From the NCBI RefSeq assembly GCF_000423565.1, contig NZ_KE384044.1, positions 83,524 through 147,523 of the forward strand: 64,000 nt of DNA, given 5' to 3'. Both the position numbers and the translations under genes were made by a program. The notes below the pieces were generated by a model that was not told the origin of the DNA, did not search any database, and saw nothing but the letters and a program-made list of their open reading frames with translations. Shown in pieces: positions 41,460-50,241 of the stretch; position 1 is the stretch's first letter; each line of letters starts with the position of its first letter. The stretch is from Runella zeae DSM 19591. Its GTDB lineage: Bacteria; Bacteroidota; Bacteroidia; Cytophagales; Spirosomataceae.

Positions 41460-41813
41460 ATGAAACAATTGACATTCATTTTTGCCTTAATACTCGGAGT
41501 GGTATTTAGCACCGTTGCCAACAAGCCTGGTAAAGAGAAAGAAGTAAAAATCAAAACATCGGCAGTATGTGATGATTGCAAAGAACGTATTGAGAAAAAC
41601 CTAACCTTGAGTAAAGGTGTGTTTGAGGCTATTCTCAATTTGGATGATAAAATAGTGACAGTGAGATATAATCCTAAAAAAACGAATGAAGCAACTATTC
41701 GTAAAGTGATTACGGATACTGGCTATGATGCCGACAATCTACAATGCAATCAAACGGCTCATGACAAACTACCAACATGTTGCCAAAAAGGCAATGAGTC
41801 TCATGCCCACTAA
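41460..41813 (+). CDS. Periplasmic HMA-domain metal-binding protein
   Basis: 117 residues. A signal peptide (about 1-20) is followed by an HMA fold with the metal motif SAVCDDCKERI (Cys37-x2-Cys40). The C-terminus carries 'LQCNQTAHDKLPTCCQKGNESHAH', split into Cys/His-rich clusters, probably a second metal site. It is the last gene of the plus-strand heavy-metal locus, 153 bp after the TonB receptor. It likely receives soft metal ions from the receptor or buffers them in the periplasm. Confidence 0.85.
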   Translation: MKQLTFIFALILGVVFSTVANKPGKEKEVKIKTSAVCDDCKERIEKNLTLSKGVFEAILNLDDKIVTVRYNPKKTNEATIRKVITDTGYDADNLQCNQTAHDKLPTCCQKGNESHAH

Positions 41814-41871
41814 TATAAGTGGCATGAAAGATTGGATTTTTTGCAAGAAAGGCTACTAGAATACCCCAATA

Positions 41872-41971
41872 TTTGACTTCTCCGAAGTCCTTTGCTTTTT
41901 TTCGGACTTATTTGCTACAAACTTTATGCCTCTCCGAGGCAGGAATGTCTTGTAGCTTCGGAGAAGTCAAA
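41872..41971. repeat. Nested inverted-repeat element (about 100 bp)
   Basis: The outer arms TTTGACTTCTCCGAAG (41872-41887) and CTTCGGAGAAGTCAAA (41956-41971) are perfect 16-bp complements. Inside are GCTACAA/TTGTAGC (41914-41920, 41950-41956), TGCCTC/GAGGCA with a 3-nt loop (41927-41941), and AAGTCC/GGACTT (41885-41890, 41904-41909). The result is a branched, highly structured element in the 285-bp interval after the HMA gene. It encodes no protein. Confidence 0.75.
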
Positions 41972-42098
41972 CATTTGTAGAGTGAATCTCTCAACAACAA
42001 GGGACTTGGGAGAAGTTAAAGCTAACTAGCTTTTGACTATAAATCTTAAGTCTGTTAGGCTAGTTAACTCCTGTCTATTTTATTTCAAACAGGCATTT

Positions 42099-44558
42099 TC
42101 ACTGCGCTTTTACAATATCTGCTTGATCCAATTGCCAATTGTTATTAAAAAATCCAGCCATCTTTACGCCAGCTGTTCCTTCTTTTAACATACCGGTTCC
42201 GAATATAAAATAGTCAGGGAACCCACTTCCACCCGTAAAGTATTGATTTGATTCGGTGGCCAACATACCCGCCAACCCAGAGCCGGTAATTACGGCCACC
42301 GAAGCCACAGGGCTATCAGGACGAGGATAGGTAAAATACGCCCCTATGTTATCTCCTGTGAGTGTTTCGGTTCCTACCTTGATACTACCTCTTTGTACTT
42401 GAATAGGGCTTTGACTTAGTAAAGACGCCCAAGTGCTGTTGGTAGTTGCATTTCCAAAGATTACTACCCCACGGTCGGCATAGGCCGATGCCGAAAATTC
42501 TTTATCCGAAACAACATCTACCGCACCATTGCCACGATAATACCACGTCTCGGCATCATAACGCGCCTTGTTGTAGGCCCATTCGTTTTCTTCTTTGGTG
42601 CCCGTAGTTCCGTACACAAACACCATTCGATGGTTGAAAGCCGCTTTGAATGTACCATTACGATGTGAGCCTTTATGCGTAAGGGACGGTTTTTCAGAAG
42701 AAGCCCATTTTTCTGTTTTGGTAAAGTACAGAGGGGTGTCTCCTAATACACAACTGCTGCATACTTCGGTACCATCCAAACTTAGTTTAAATGCCGTTCC
42801 TTTGGGAAACGCACCGGGAAGTATCATAAACGTCTGAACGTTTTCGGTAGTTACCACAATACTCTTATTGACGACATTGCGTTTGGCTTGGATACGGCTA
42901 TAATTGAGCGGTTTTTGCTGCTGCTCAATACCTGCCCAATGATAATTTGAAGAAATCGCGGGATTTGCGGTAGTAAAATCTATCACATCCAAATCCTCCA
43001 CCTTAGGGCTGCGATGCCACTTAAAGAAATCAAACAAAGGATCCCAGTCTACGCTATGGTCTCCGTACCAATGCGACCCGTTGGGGTATTCATAATAAGA
43101 GAAATCATTGTGAAAAGCACCGAGCGTATTTCGCATCGTGCGGGCGTATTCGACCGATACAGTACGGTCGGCATCCCCATGTAAAATATACACCCCACTT
43201 GCTTTATAATTACGGGCTAGCTCCATCACATTACTTTGATTGCTAGCACGGAGCAACATTTGTTCTATTTTGTTGGTACTATTTTCGGGGATTTTACCGT
43301 CGGCAGAACCATAGCCCATCAAGGTAGGATAGCCCGCACAAGGGGCAATACCCGCCCATTTGCCGGGATAAGTTGCGCCCAAATACCAGGTTCCATGCCC
43401 CCCCATCGAGTGTCCTGTGAGGTATATCTTTTGGGGATGAGGTTTGAATTTGTTTTTACCAATTTCGAGTACTTCCAACGCATCCAAACGCCCCCAATCT
43501 TCCCAATTGAATCCCCTCGGGCGGCGGTTGGTAGGTGCAATCAAAGTCCCCCAATCTTTGGGTTTGTAAGCTCTAGCTTGGCCAATTGCCTCTACTCCCG
43601 CCCCATGTACCGACAAAAACAAAGAAGCAGTATCGGTATGTCCGCCTTTTTGTGGAGCAACCCCATAGTACTGTACACTTCCATCGATAGCACTCACAAA
43701 AGTCCCACTATAATGCTCACTGTTGTTTACGGCTTGCAGCGTGATTGTTTTTTGATCTACGTTTTTGCCATTTTGTATCAACGTAAGCTCACAGGCAATT
43801 TCTCCTTTTTGAGAAACAGCACTTGCGTCCATCTGAAAACCTACCTTGCGGGAATTGAAAGCGGTAATAGCAGGTACATTAGTAATTACCTCCTTGCCCT
43901 GAATGTTAGCCTTGATTTGGAGGTTAGAGACCGCTTTGTCGGTAAGATTAAATAACACAATCCCTCCCAAAAGCGGCTGCGTTTTTTCTTGCAATACTAT
44001 ATAAGGCAGCGTAATATCAGGCGTACTCAAAAGGATATTTTTTTCAGGGAAAATCAATTCAGCCGTTACCCCTTGGAAGCGCCCGCCCATGCCTACACGG
44101 ACTAAGATTTCGTTGAGTCCTTTTTTGAGTTTTACAGGACTATACATATATCCATAGCGATTGGCATCACCTCCGCGTGGTACGCCATTGAGATACAACC
44201 CTGCTTGTCCGGCTACATGCAGCAATGCTACTTTTTCTTTGGGGGAGTTGTAAGTCAGATAAAGATAACCATTGCTCATTGCGGAGCTTCTAAATCTTTT
44301 TGAAGTATCTGCCACCACTTTTTGCCATTTAAGTTCTTGTCCTTTGGCATCAGTCAAGGCGGTTTTCCCCTCGGCAGGAGTTACAAAGGTTTTTTGAATA
44401 ATTTGATACGTAACTTGGTCAGTGTATATCGCTTCTCGTCCATATTGATGACATGGCCCCACTACTAGCCCTTCAGTAAAGGCATAATTGTCCTGGGCAA
44501 GGCCATTTGTCACACACATAAGCCACAGAAAGCAGCAGATATAAAGATTTTTTTTCAT
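42099..44558 (-). CDS. Secreted alpha/beta hydrolase with N-terminal beta domains
   Basis: 819 residues. Signal peptide ends NGLAQ (residue 22). An N-terminal beta-sandwich part (about 25-280) precedes a prolyl-oligopeptidase/esterase-type alpha/beta hydrolase: oxyanion 'SVHGAGVEA', nucleophile GHSMGGHGTWYLG, acid Asp in 'LHGDADRTVS', and His in 'YPNGSHWYGDH'. The C-terminal part is another beta-rich region. Members act on ester bonds of plant or bacterial polysaccharides or on peptides; the substrate is unknown. It is the first of several secreted hydrolases in 42-50 kb, although the cold-shock gene and others intervene. Confidence 0.82.
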   Translation of the reverse strand: MKKNLYICCFLWLMCVTNGLAQDNYAFTEGLVVGPCHQYGREAIYTDQVTYQIIQKTFVTPAEGKTALTDAKGQELKWQKVVADTSKRFRSSAMSNGYLYLTYNSPKEKVALLHVAGQAGLYLNGVPRGGDANRYGYMYSPVKLKKGLNEILVRVGMGGRFQGVTAELIFPEKNILLSTPDITLPYIVLQEKTQPLLGGIVLFNLTDKAVSNLQIKANIQGKEVITNVPAITAFNSRKVGFQMDASAVSQKGEIACELTLIQNGKNVDQKTITLQAVNNSEHYSGTFVSAIDGSVQYYGVAPQKGGHTDTASLFLSVHGAGVEAIGQARAYKPKDWGTLIAPTNRRPRGFNWEDWGRLDALEVLEIGKNKFKPHPQKIYLTGHSMGGHGTWYLGATYPGKWAGIAPCAGYPTLMGYGSADGKIPENSTNKIEQMLLRASNQSNVMELARNYKASGVYILHGDADRTVSVEYARTMRNTLGAFHNDFSYYEYPNGSHWYGDHSVDWDPLFDFFKWHRSPKVEDLDVIDFTTANPAISSNYHWAGIEQQQKPLNYSRIQAKRNVVNKSIVVTTENVQTFMILPGAFPKGTAFKLSLDGTEVCSSCVLGDTPLYFTKTEKWASSEKPSLTHKGSHRNGTFKAAFNHRMVFVYGTTGTKEENEWAYNKARYDAETWYYRGNGAVDVVSDKEFSASAYADRGVVIFGNATTNSTWASLLSQSPIQVQRGSIKVGTETLTGDNIGAYFTYPRPDSPVASVAVITGSGLAGMLATESNQYFTGGSGFPDYFIFGTGMLKEGTAGVKMAGFFNNNWQLDQADIVKAQ

Positions 44559-44793
44559 AGGGAGTGGAGTTTTTAATTTTTTTTAAAATATCAACAAATA
44601 TAAGATTTTTGCTGATATAAACCCTCTTTCTCGCTTTTTATCTTAGCCCATCTCGAAAATTACAGAACATTTTTTTCAAATCATCGGCCTTTTAAGCACT
44701 ATTTGCTGCATTAGAAGTATTATTTTAAAATATAATTAGGTATTACCAATTAATACTCCTACCTTTAGAACCTAATATTTTAAAGAAAGCATA

Positions 44794-44985
44794 ATGCAAG
44801 AAGGTACAGTAAAGTTTTTTAATGACACCAAAGGATTTGGTTTTATTACACCATCAAATGGTGGTCAGGACATTTTCGTTCACGTCACTGGTCTTAGTGA
44901 AGATATTCGTGAAAACGACAATGTGTCTTTTGACGTTGAAAATGGAAAAAAAGGTTTAAATGCCGTTAACGTGAAAGTTATCTAA
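44794..44985 (+). CDS. Cold-shock domain protein
   Basis: 63 residues of the CspA family: RNP1 'KGFGFITP' and RNP2 'DIFVHVTGL' are intact, within the single OB-fold. It binds single-stranded RNA or DNA and acts as an RNA chaperone. A TACCTTTA at 44760-44767 resembles a -7 promoter box, and a strong terminator follows the stop, so the gene is monocistronic. The surrounding interval 44559-44793 contains no other gene. Confidence 0.95.
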   Translation: MQEGTVKFFNDTKGFGFITPSNGGQDIFVHVTGLSEDIRENDNVSFDVENGKKGLNAVNVKVI

Positions 44986-45009
44986 TTTTACCCATAAAAG
45001 TCATTTTGT

Positions 45010-45050
45010 GCAAAGAGTCATTTCCAACCTGGGAATGACTCTTTGCTTTT
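45010..45050 (+). terminator. Terminator of the cold-shock gene
   Basis: GCAAAGAGTCATTTCC, a 5-nt loop AACCT and GGGAATGACTCTTTGC form a 16-bp stem with one G-T pair, followed by TTTT. It begins 25 bp after the stop. Confidence 0.85.
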
Positions 45051-45229
45051 GACGCCTACTAGATTCTTAAGACATATTTCGCTCCAAGGACTTTCATCCC
45101 TACTTCAAAAAACTTTGAGAAGCATTCAATAAAAAAAGCTGCTTATAAAACAGCTTTCATGAAAATGTTTAGTATTTGTTAACTAACTAGCAATAAGGCA
45201 TTGTGAGATTATCCACAATCAAATAAGAA

Positions 45230-45562
45230 CTACTCAGTCACTAAAGCTTTGACCTTAGTTTCACTGTTTTTTTTCTCTTTTTTAGGTTTTGAATCCTCTT
45301 TGTCTTTTTTTACTTTGGAGTTTGCTTTTTCTGTGGTCTTTGTTGCTTTCTCAGCTTCTTTCAGGGCTTTTTTAGCAGCAGCTTTTGCTTCTTCTTCTTG
45401 AACTTTGACCTCCTTCTTTTTGATTTTAGCAATCTTCTTTGCCAATTTTAAGGATGCTTTATGGATAGCTTTAGCAGCTTTTTTAGAGGTATTTTCACTC
45501 ACTACCGCAGCTACAATTTTCTGAGCTACTTCCTCTAGGTTTGTTTTTTTCTCTGATTTCAT
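45230..45562 (-). CDS. Lys/Ala/Glu-rich histone H1-like protein
   Basis: 110 residues from the ATG at 45562; the longer frame to 45634 adds a Phe-rich stretch that looks non-coding. Composition is dominated by Lys, Ala and Glu, with a helical N-terminal half ('VAQKIVAAVVSENTSKKAA') and a Lys-rich tail with repeats of KK, EAEK and KKEK type. Resembles the Lys-rich histone-like proteins of Bacteroidota and chlamydial Hc1-like proteins in composition, which bind DNA non-specifically. No close family was identified. Isolated gene between the cold-shock and ZIP genes. Confidence 0.6.
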   Translation of the reverse strand: MKSEKKTNLEEVAQKIVAAVVSENTSKKAAKAIHKASLKLAKKIAKIKKKEVKVQEEEAKAAAKKALKEAEKATKTTEKANSKVKKDKEDSKPKKEKKNSETKVKALVTE

Positions 45563-45693
45563 TGTGATTATGTACTTGGTAATTATTAAAATAAAAAAAT
45601 CTACAAATACATAACTAAAAAAATGAAAAAACAAAAATATCGTGTTATATAAATGTTAAGTTTTAAGCTATCTCCTCTTCCTATCACTCTTCC

Positions 45694-46518
45694 CTACCCC
45701 AAAGCTACATCTAAAATCATCATGACTACAAACCCGCCAATAAACCCAAGCACTGCCACATCAGTGTACTTATCTCGTTGAGTTTCGGGTATTACTTCTT
45801 CTACTACTACGTATATCATTGCGCCCGCCGCAAATGCCAACGCAAACGGCAGCACAGGCTGCATATATATCACCGCTATGGCTCCCAATACACCCGCTAC
45901 CGGCTCCACAATCGCCGACAACTGCCCGTACCAAAAGCTCTTCCAGCGACTTACGCCATTACGTCTCAGTGGCATAGCCACCGCAAAACCTTCGGGAAAA
46001 TTTTGAATCCCAATACCTATCGCCAACGTAATAGCCGCCGGCATCATTTCGTCGCCTGCTCCAATAGCCGCCGCTCCAAACAATACTCCTACGGCAAGAC
46101 CTTCGGGGATGTTGTGCAATGTAATCGCCAAAAGCAACAAAGTAGTTCGGTGCCATTGGGTTTTCATGCCTTCCCGCTCATTGTCGCCGAAGTTGATGTG
46201 CAAGTGCGGGGTAAATTTGTCGAGGAAATAAATAAACAACGAACCCAACACAAAACCCACTGCTGCGGGCATCCACGGCATGGTCGGAAATAGTTTTTCG
46301 GCTTGCTCTATACTAGGTGCTAAAAGGGACCAAAAACTAGCGGCCACCATTACACCACCCGTAAAACCCAGCATAGCATCTAGTATACTACGAGGCATAT
46401 TTTTAAAGAAAAAAACCAAAGATGCCCCAAGTGCTGTCACAAGCCACGTAAAGGTAGTAGCAATAAGGGCCGAATATACGGGTCCTATTTCTCTAAATGT
46501 ATTTTCTAATTCTTGCAT
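45694..46518 (-). CDS. ZIP family divalent metal transporter
   Basis: 274 residues with eight predicted helices. Metal-binding helices IV and V are visible as 'LHNIPEGLAVGVLFG' and 'IGIQNFPEGFAVAMPL', the ZIP signature (HNxPEG and QNxPEG). It imports zinc, iron or manganese across the inner membrane. The loop between helices III and IV is short and contains few His residues (HLHINFGDNER). Downstream of the sulfatase gene on the same strand by 43 bp; it may be cotranscribed but is functionally unrelated. Confidence 0.9.
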   Translation of the reverse strand: MQELENTFREIGPVYSALIATTFTWLVTALGASLVFFFKNMPRSILDAMLGFTGGVMVAASFWSLLAPSIEQAEKLFPTMPWMPAAVGFVLGSLFIYFLDKFTPHLHINFGDNEREGMKTQWHRTTLLLLAITLHNIPEGLAVGVLFGAAAIGAGDEMMPAAITLAIGIGIQNFPEGFAVAMPLRRNGVSRWKSFWYGQLSAIVEPVAGVLGAIAVIYMQPVLPFALAFAAGAMIYVVVEEVIPETQRDKYTDVAVLGFIGGFVVMMILDVALG

Positions 46519-46561
46519 CCTGATATTGTATTTGCCTGAGAATCTATCTTTTGCTTCTTCA

Positions 46562-48142
46562 CTACTTGAGGGATGAAACCCCCATTTTTTGGCTCCAATT
46601 TTCGTATAGCTGTCTTAATTCTAGCACTTTTTGTGGCATTGTAGAGGCCAAATCATGCAATTCTGAACGGTCTTTTTCCATATCATAAAGTTCCCATTTT
46701 TTGACATCTTTCGACCATACCAATTTCCATTTGTCTTGTCTGATCGCTCTACAATCAAAATGCTCCCACGCCACAAACTCATGAGGGGTTCGCTTTTTGC
46801 CCTGCAAAATAGGAACCAAACTTTTGCCTTCTAATGGTTTGATGGTATTTTGTTGATACATGGTCGGATATTTTGCTTTTGCCAACTCCAAACAAGTAGG
46901 CATAATATCCATAATATGACCCACTTGGTTGGTTTGCAGAGATTTGGGTATCATCTTAGGAAAATGTACAATCATCGGCGTAGCAATACCTCCTTCATGC
47001 GTAAATTGCTTATAAAGCCGAAAGGGAGTATTGCCCAATGCAGCCCATTCTTTTCCGTACGCAGTGTAAGACCCTCTATCGCCCGTTGGGGTAGTAAGTG
47101 AGACGTCATAGGCTGTTTCTCCCAAGTCTTTTTTGGCTCTGCCATCTAGCACTTCTGCGCAAGCGCCATTGTCTGACAGAAATACAATCATGGTGTTATC
47201 GAGTTGGCCATTTGCTTTCAATTTCTCCACGATTTTGCCGACTCCTGCATCCATTTTGCTTACCATAGCGGCATAAGTAGCCATTTTCAAATCCCACTCG
47301 GCATGATTGGGTGCTTTATCCCAGTCGGGGATTTGAGGCTCTTTAGAAGACAACCCAAAATCCTGTGGAAAAAGTCCCAAAGCACGTTGTTTAGCGTGGC
47401 GCTCTTCTCGTAATTTGTCCCACCCTTTTAAATATTTACCACGGTATTGTGCTATATCTTCGGCGGGTGCATGCAGAGGCCAATGAGGTGCAGTATAGGC
47501 AACATATAATAAAAAGGGTTGTTGTTTATGATGGGCTTGCTCGATATATCCTACGGCTTTATCCGTAATGGCATCTGTCAAATAAAAGTTTTTGGGAATG
47601 CGGTAAGGCTCATTATTTTCTAAAATAAGACGATTGGGTAATAATTCATAGTAGCTATTGGCCCCACTAATGAGGCCAAAATAGTGGTCAAAACCACGTT
47701 GTAAGGGCCAATCGGGGCGTTCTTCTCCTACATGCCATTTGCCTGACATAAAAGTCTGATAACCTGCCGTTTTCAAAACCTCAGCGATAGTGACCGTTTG
47801 CCTACTGAGCCACCCTTGATTGGCCTCTTCATGACTACGGTCTTTGACGGTATTGACCACCATCCGTCCCATACCTGCCTGGTGCGGATATACCCCCGTA
47901 AGCAAAGACGCTCGACTTGGGCAACAGCGAGCGGCATTGTAAAACTGCGTAAACTTGGCTCCATTCGCCGCCAAACGATCAAGATTAGGCGTTTGGATTT
48001 CGGAGCCATAGCATCCTATATCGCTAAAACCCATGTCGTCTACCATGATGATAACAAAATTGGGACGACTCTCTTTTTTTTGTGCTTGAGCTAAGATGGT
48101 CATCATTAGCCCACACCATAGCCATGCTATTGTTTTTTTCAT
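46562..48142 (-). CDS. Secreted arylsulfatase
   Basis: 526 residues. Signal peptide ends ILAQA (about residue 20). The sulfatase signature is CPSRASLLTG with Cys74 as the residue modified to formylglycine; 'IIMVDDMGFSDIGCYG' supplies metal ligands and 'SDNGACAEVL' and 'WHVGEERPDWP' complete the active site. It hydrolyses sulfate esters, probably of polysaccharides. It lies 15 bp downstream of an SMP-30 gene and upstream of the ZIP gene; no formylglycine-generating enzyme gene is nearby, so maturation depends on one elsewhere. Confidence 0.92.
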   Translation of the reverse strand: MKKTIAWLWCGLMMTILAQAQKKESRPNFVIIMVDDMGFSDIGCYGSEIQTPNLDRLAANGAKFTQFYNAARCCPSRASLLTGVYPHQAGMGRMVVNTVKDRSHEEANQGWLSRQTVTIAEVLKTAGYQTFMSGKWHVGEERPDWPLQRGFDHYFGLISGANSYYELLPNRLILENNEPYRIPKNFYLTDAITDKAVGYIEQAHHKQQPFLLYVAYTAPHWPLHAPAEDIAQYRGKYLKGWDKLREERHAKQRALGLFPQDFGLSSKEPQIPDWDKAPNHAEWDLKMATYAAMVSKMDAGVGKIVEKLKANGQLDNTMIVFLSDNGACAEVLDGRAKKDLGETAYDVSLTTPTGDRGSYTAYGKEWAALGNTPFRLYKQFTHEGGIATPMIVHFPKMIPKSLQTNQVGHIMDIMPTCLELAKAKYPTMYQQNTIKPLEGKSLVPILQGKKRTPHEFVAWEHFDCRAIRQDKWKLVWSKDVKKWELYDMEKDRSELHDLASTMPQKVLELRQLYENWSQKMGVSSLK

Positions 48143-48157
48143 AGCGTAAGGTTTGAG

Positions 48158-49057
48158 TTATTCAACCCCTTTTACTTGCATGTTGAGGGTATAAATCGAT
48201 TCGGAAGCAGTGATAAAAAGCATCTTACGGTCTTTCCCACCAAAGCAAACATTGCCTACCCAACCTGATGGCACAGGGATTTGCTCTATTTTTTGGCCAC
48301 TTGGATCATATACTGTCACTCCTTTGCCAGTGATATAGAGATTGCCCTGATTGTCGAGAGTCATGCCATCAGAGCCTTGAGCTACAAAGAGTTGCCGATT
48401 GGCAAGGCTTCCATCCGCGCTGATTTCGTACTTATAGGTTTTATTGTCACGAATATCAGCTACATAGAGGTATTTCCCATCGGGCGTCCCTACAATACCG
48501 TTGGGTTGTTTAAGATTGTCGTCCACGACAATAGCCTCTTTTTTACCTTTTGGCAAATAATACACATTTTGTTTCTCCATTTCGGGCTTTTTACGTTCCC
48601 AATAATCGCGCTGATAATAAGGATCGGTAAAATAAATCCCACCTTTCGCATCAATCCACAAATCATTGGGTCCATTGTGTTTTTTGCCTTGGTAATCACT
48701 CAATAACACGGTAATTTTTTTCTTTGGGGAAATCGACCAAAGCTCGTTGTTTTGGTCGGCACAAGAAATAATATTCCCTTTTTTATCAATGTAAAGACCA
48801 TTGGAACGACCCGTTTTGTCCATAAAAAGCGACAATTCACCCTCAGTATCGTATTTCCAGATTTTATCGTTGGGTTGGTCAGTAAAATAGATGTTACCTT
48901 TTTTGTCAACGGCAGGCCCTTCCGTAAACTTAAATTGCTTAGAAACTTGCTTCAAGCTCGCCCCTTCTGCAATCAATTTGCTTGTCTGTGAAAACATAAC
49001 GTGAGAAGATAGTAAAGTAAAAGACAAAAAAATCGAAGTTTTGATTGAATAACGCAT
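48158..49057 (-). CDS. SMP-30/gluconolactonase family protein, secreted
   Basis: 299 residues with a signal peptide ending near MFSQ (residue 24). A six-bladed beta-propeller of the SMP-30/Gluconolaconase/LRE family: 'FTEGPAVDKKGNIYFTDQ', 'NGPNDLWIDAKGGIYFTDP', 'KQPNGIVGTPDGKYLYVAD' and 'SDGMTLDNQGNLYITG' repeats, with the acidic and Asn metal ligands of the family. It hydrolyses sugar lactones or similar esters with a divalent metal. Placed between a GH16 enzyme and a sulfatase on the same strand, suggesting work on a polysaccharide-derived product. Confidence 0.87.
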   Translation of the reverse strand: MRYSIKTSIFLSFTLLSSHVMFSQTSKLIAEGASLKQVSKQFKFTEGPAVDKKGNIYFTDQPNDKIWKYDTEGELSLFMDKTGRSNGLYIDKKGNIISCADQNNELWSISPKKKITVLLSDYQGKKHNGPNDLWIDAKGGIYFTDPYYQRDYWERKKPEMEKQNVYYLPKGKKEAIVVDDNLKQPNGIVGTPDGKYLYVADIRDNKTYKYEISADGSLANRQLFVAQGSDGMTLDNQGNLYITGKGVTVYDPSGQKIEQIPVPSGWVGNVCFGGKDRKMLFITASESIYTLNMQVKGVE

Positions 49058-49167
49058 AGGAAGTGTTTTTTGGGCATATAAGGACAGAGTTGCTTCAATT
49101 TACTAATAAAAACGATGTTGCCCAACTCAAAAGAGATTGACTTTCAATGAAACTTCAAAATTGCATC

Positions 49168-50004
49168 CTAACGCTGATAAACCCTTACATAATCAATCTC
49201 ATACTTAGCGGGAAACTTGGTCGCTGAAGGGTCGCCCCCATTATCACCTCCAATAGCGAGGTTGAGAAGTATATAATGAGGCTGCATAAAGGGATTGATA
49301 TTGGTACCGTCGCGATTGACGGTCTGAGCAAGTTCTACAAAATTGAGCAGCTCATCGTCTACATAGAGCCGAATGGCTTTTTCGTCCCAATCCATGCGCC
49401 ATACGTGAAATTTCTTTCCCCATCGGCGGTCTTCAAACGTTTCGATTGGCTTTTTGAGGTCTTGCCACACTCCTTTAAAACGAGTCTCGCTGCCCCAAGC
49501 GATATTGGCAAGTAACATACCCCGATAAAACTCCATGATGTCGATTTCGCCATTGCGTGGCCACTCTCCTTCTACCCCTAAAGTCCAAAAAGCAGGCCAA
49601 AGACCTGCTCTTGTATCAATGCGTGCACGCATCTCAAAACGCCCATATTTCCAACTGTGCAAACCCTGGGTTTTGAGGCTTGAAGCAGTGTATTCGATGT
49701 CTTTACGATTTTTTTTCCAATCTTGGCTATTGGGTTCGTAATTAGGGTTTGGCCGGCTCTCACGACGGCCTTCGATGATGAGTTTACCTTTTTTGCAGTA
49801 AGCATTGTCAGGCTGATACCACTGAAGTTCGTGATTACGTACAAATCCCTTTTCAAATTTCCAGTTGTCGGGATTGGGTTTGCCTTCCACATTAAATTCG
49901 TCTGACCATACCAATGACCATCCTAAATATTCGCGTTTGCGCTGAGCATGAAGCGAAAGGTTAAACAACAAACATAAGAAGATAAGGTAGGTTTTAAGAG
50001 ACAT
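49168..50004 (-). CDS. Secreted glycoside hydrolase family 16 protein
   Basis: 278 residues. Signal peptide ends SLHAQ (residue 21). The catalytic motif GEIDIMEF gives nucleophile Glu153, Asp155 and acid/base Glu158, within the classical 'WPAFWTLGVEGEWPRNG' sandwich. GH16 enzymes cut beta-1,3/1,4-glucans, agar, carrageenan or laminarin; substrate cannot be told from the sequence. Upstream of an SMP-30 gene and a sulfatase, which would fit a sulfated glycan, but no SusC/SusD pair is present in the window. Confidence 0.93.
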   Translation of the reverse strand: MSLKTYLIFLCLLFNLSLHAQRKREYLGWSLVWSDEFNVEGKPNPDNWKFEKGFVRNHELQWYQPDNAYCKKGKLIIEGRRESRPNPNYEPNSQDWKKNRKDIEYTASSLKTQGLHSWKYGRFEMRARIDTRAGLWPAFWTLGVEGEWPRNGEIDIMEFYRGMLLANIAWGSETRFKGVWQDLKKPIETFEDRRWGKKFHVWRMDWDEKAIRLYVDDELLNFVELAQTVNRDGTNINPFMQPHYILLNLAIGGDNGGDPSATKFPAKYEIDYVRVYQR

Positions 50005-50138
50005 CAGAATGAACAGGTTGTAATATATATGATATGATTAAAGCAAAAATAGACATTTCTTTAATCAAACAAATAGTCGCCCCGCCTTATGCCCTTCTTC
50101 CCTACTCTTTTAAAAAACCTTCTTAATCACAAAATAGA

Positions 50139-50213
50139 GTAACTACTTAGCCTTAGTCAATAAAAAATCTTTTTTTATGAAAAGCAGCCTATGGCTTATT
50201 GCTAAGTAGTTAC
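50139..50213. repeat. 13-bp inverted repeat with a 49-nt loop
   Basis: Perfect arms GTAACTACTTAGC (50139-50151) and GCTAAGTAGTTAC (50201-50213) in the 237-bp interval between the GH16 gene and the NmrA-like gene. The loop is AT-rich. No T-run follows the arm on either strand. Confidence 0.55.
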
Positions 50214-50241
50214 CAAGAGTTCATCAACACTTCATAGCAAC

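Noticed and set aside
43236-43955. Plus-strand frame opposite the secreted hydrolase
   Set aside because: It has no recognisable domain, while the minus-strand hydrolase has all catalytic motifs.
45778-46293. Tyr/Arg-rich plus-strand frame opposite the ZIP gene
   Set aside because: Composition is an artefact of antisense reading of a membrane protein gene.
46562-50004. Complete polysaccharide utilisation locus
   Set aside because: No SusC/SusD pair or dedicated regulator is present in the window.
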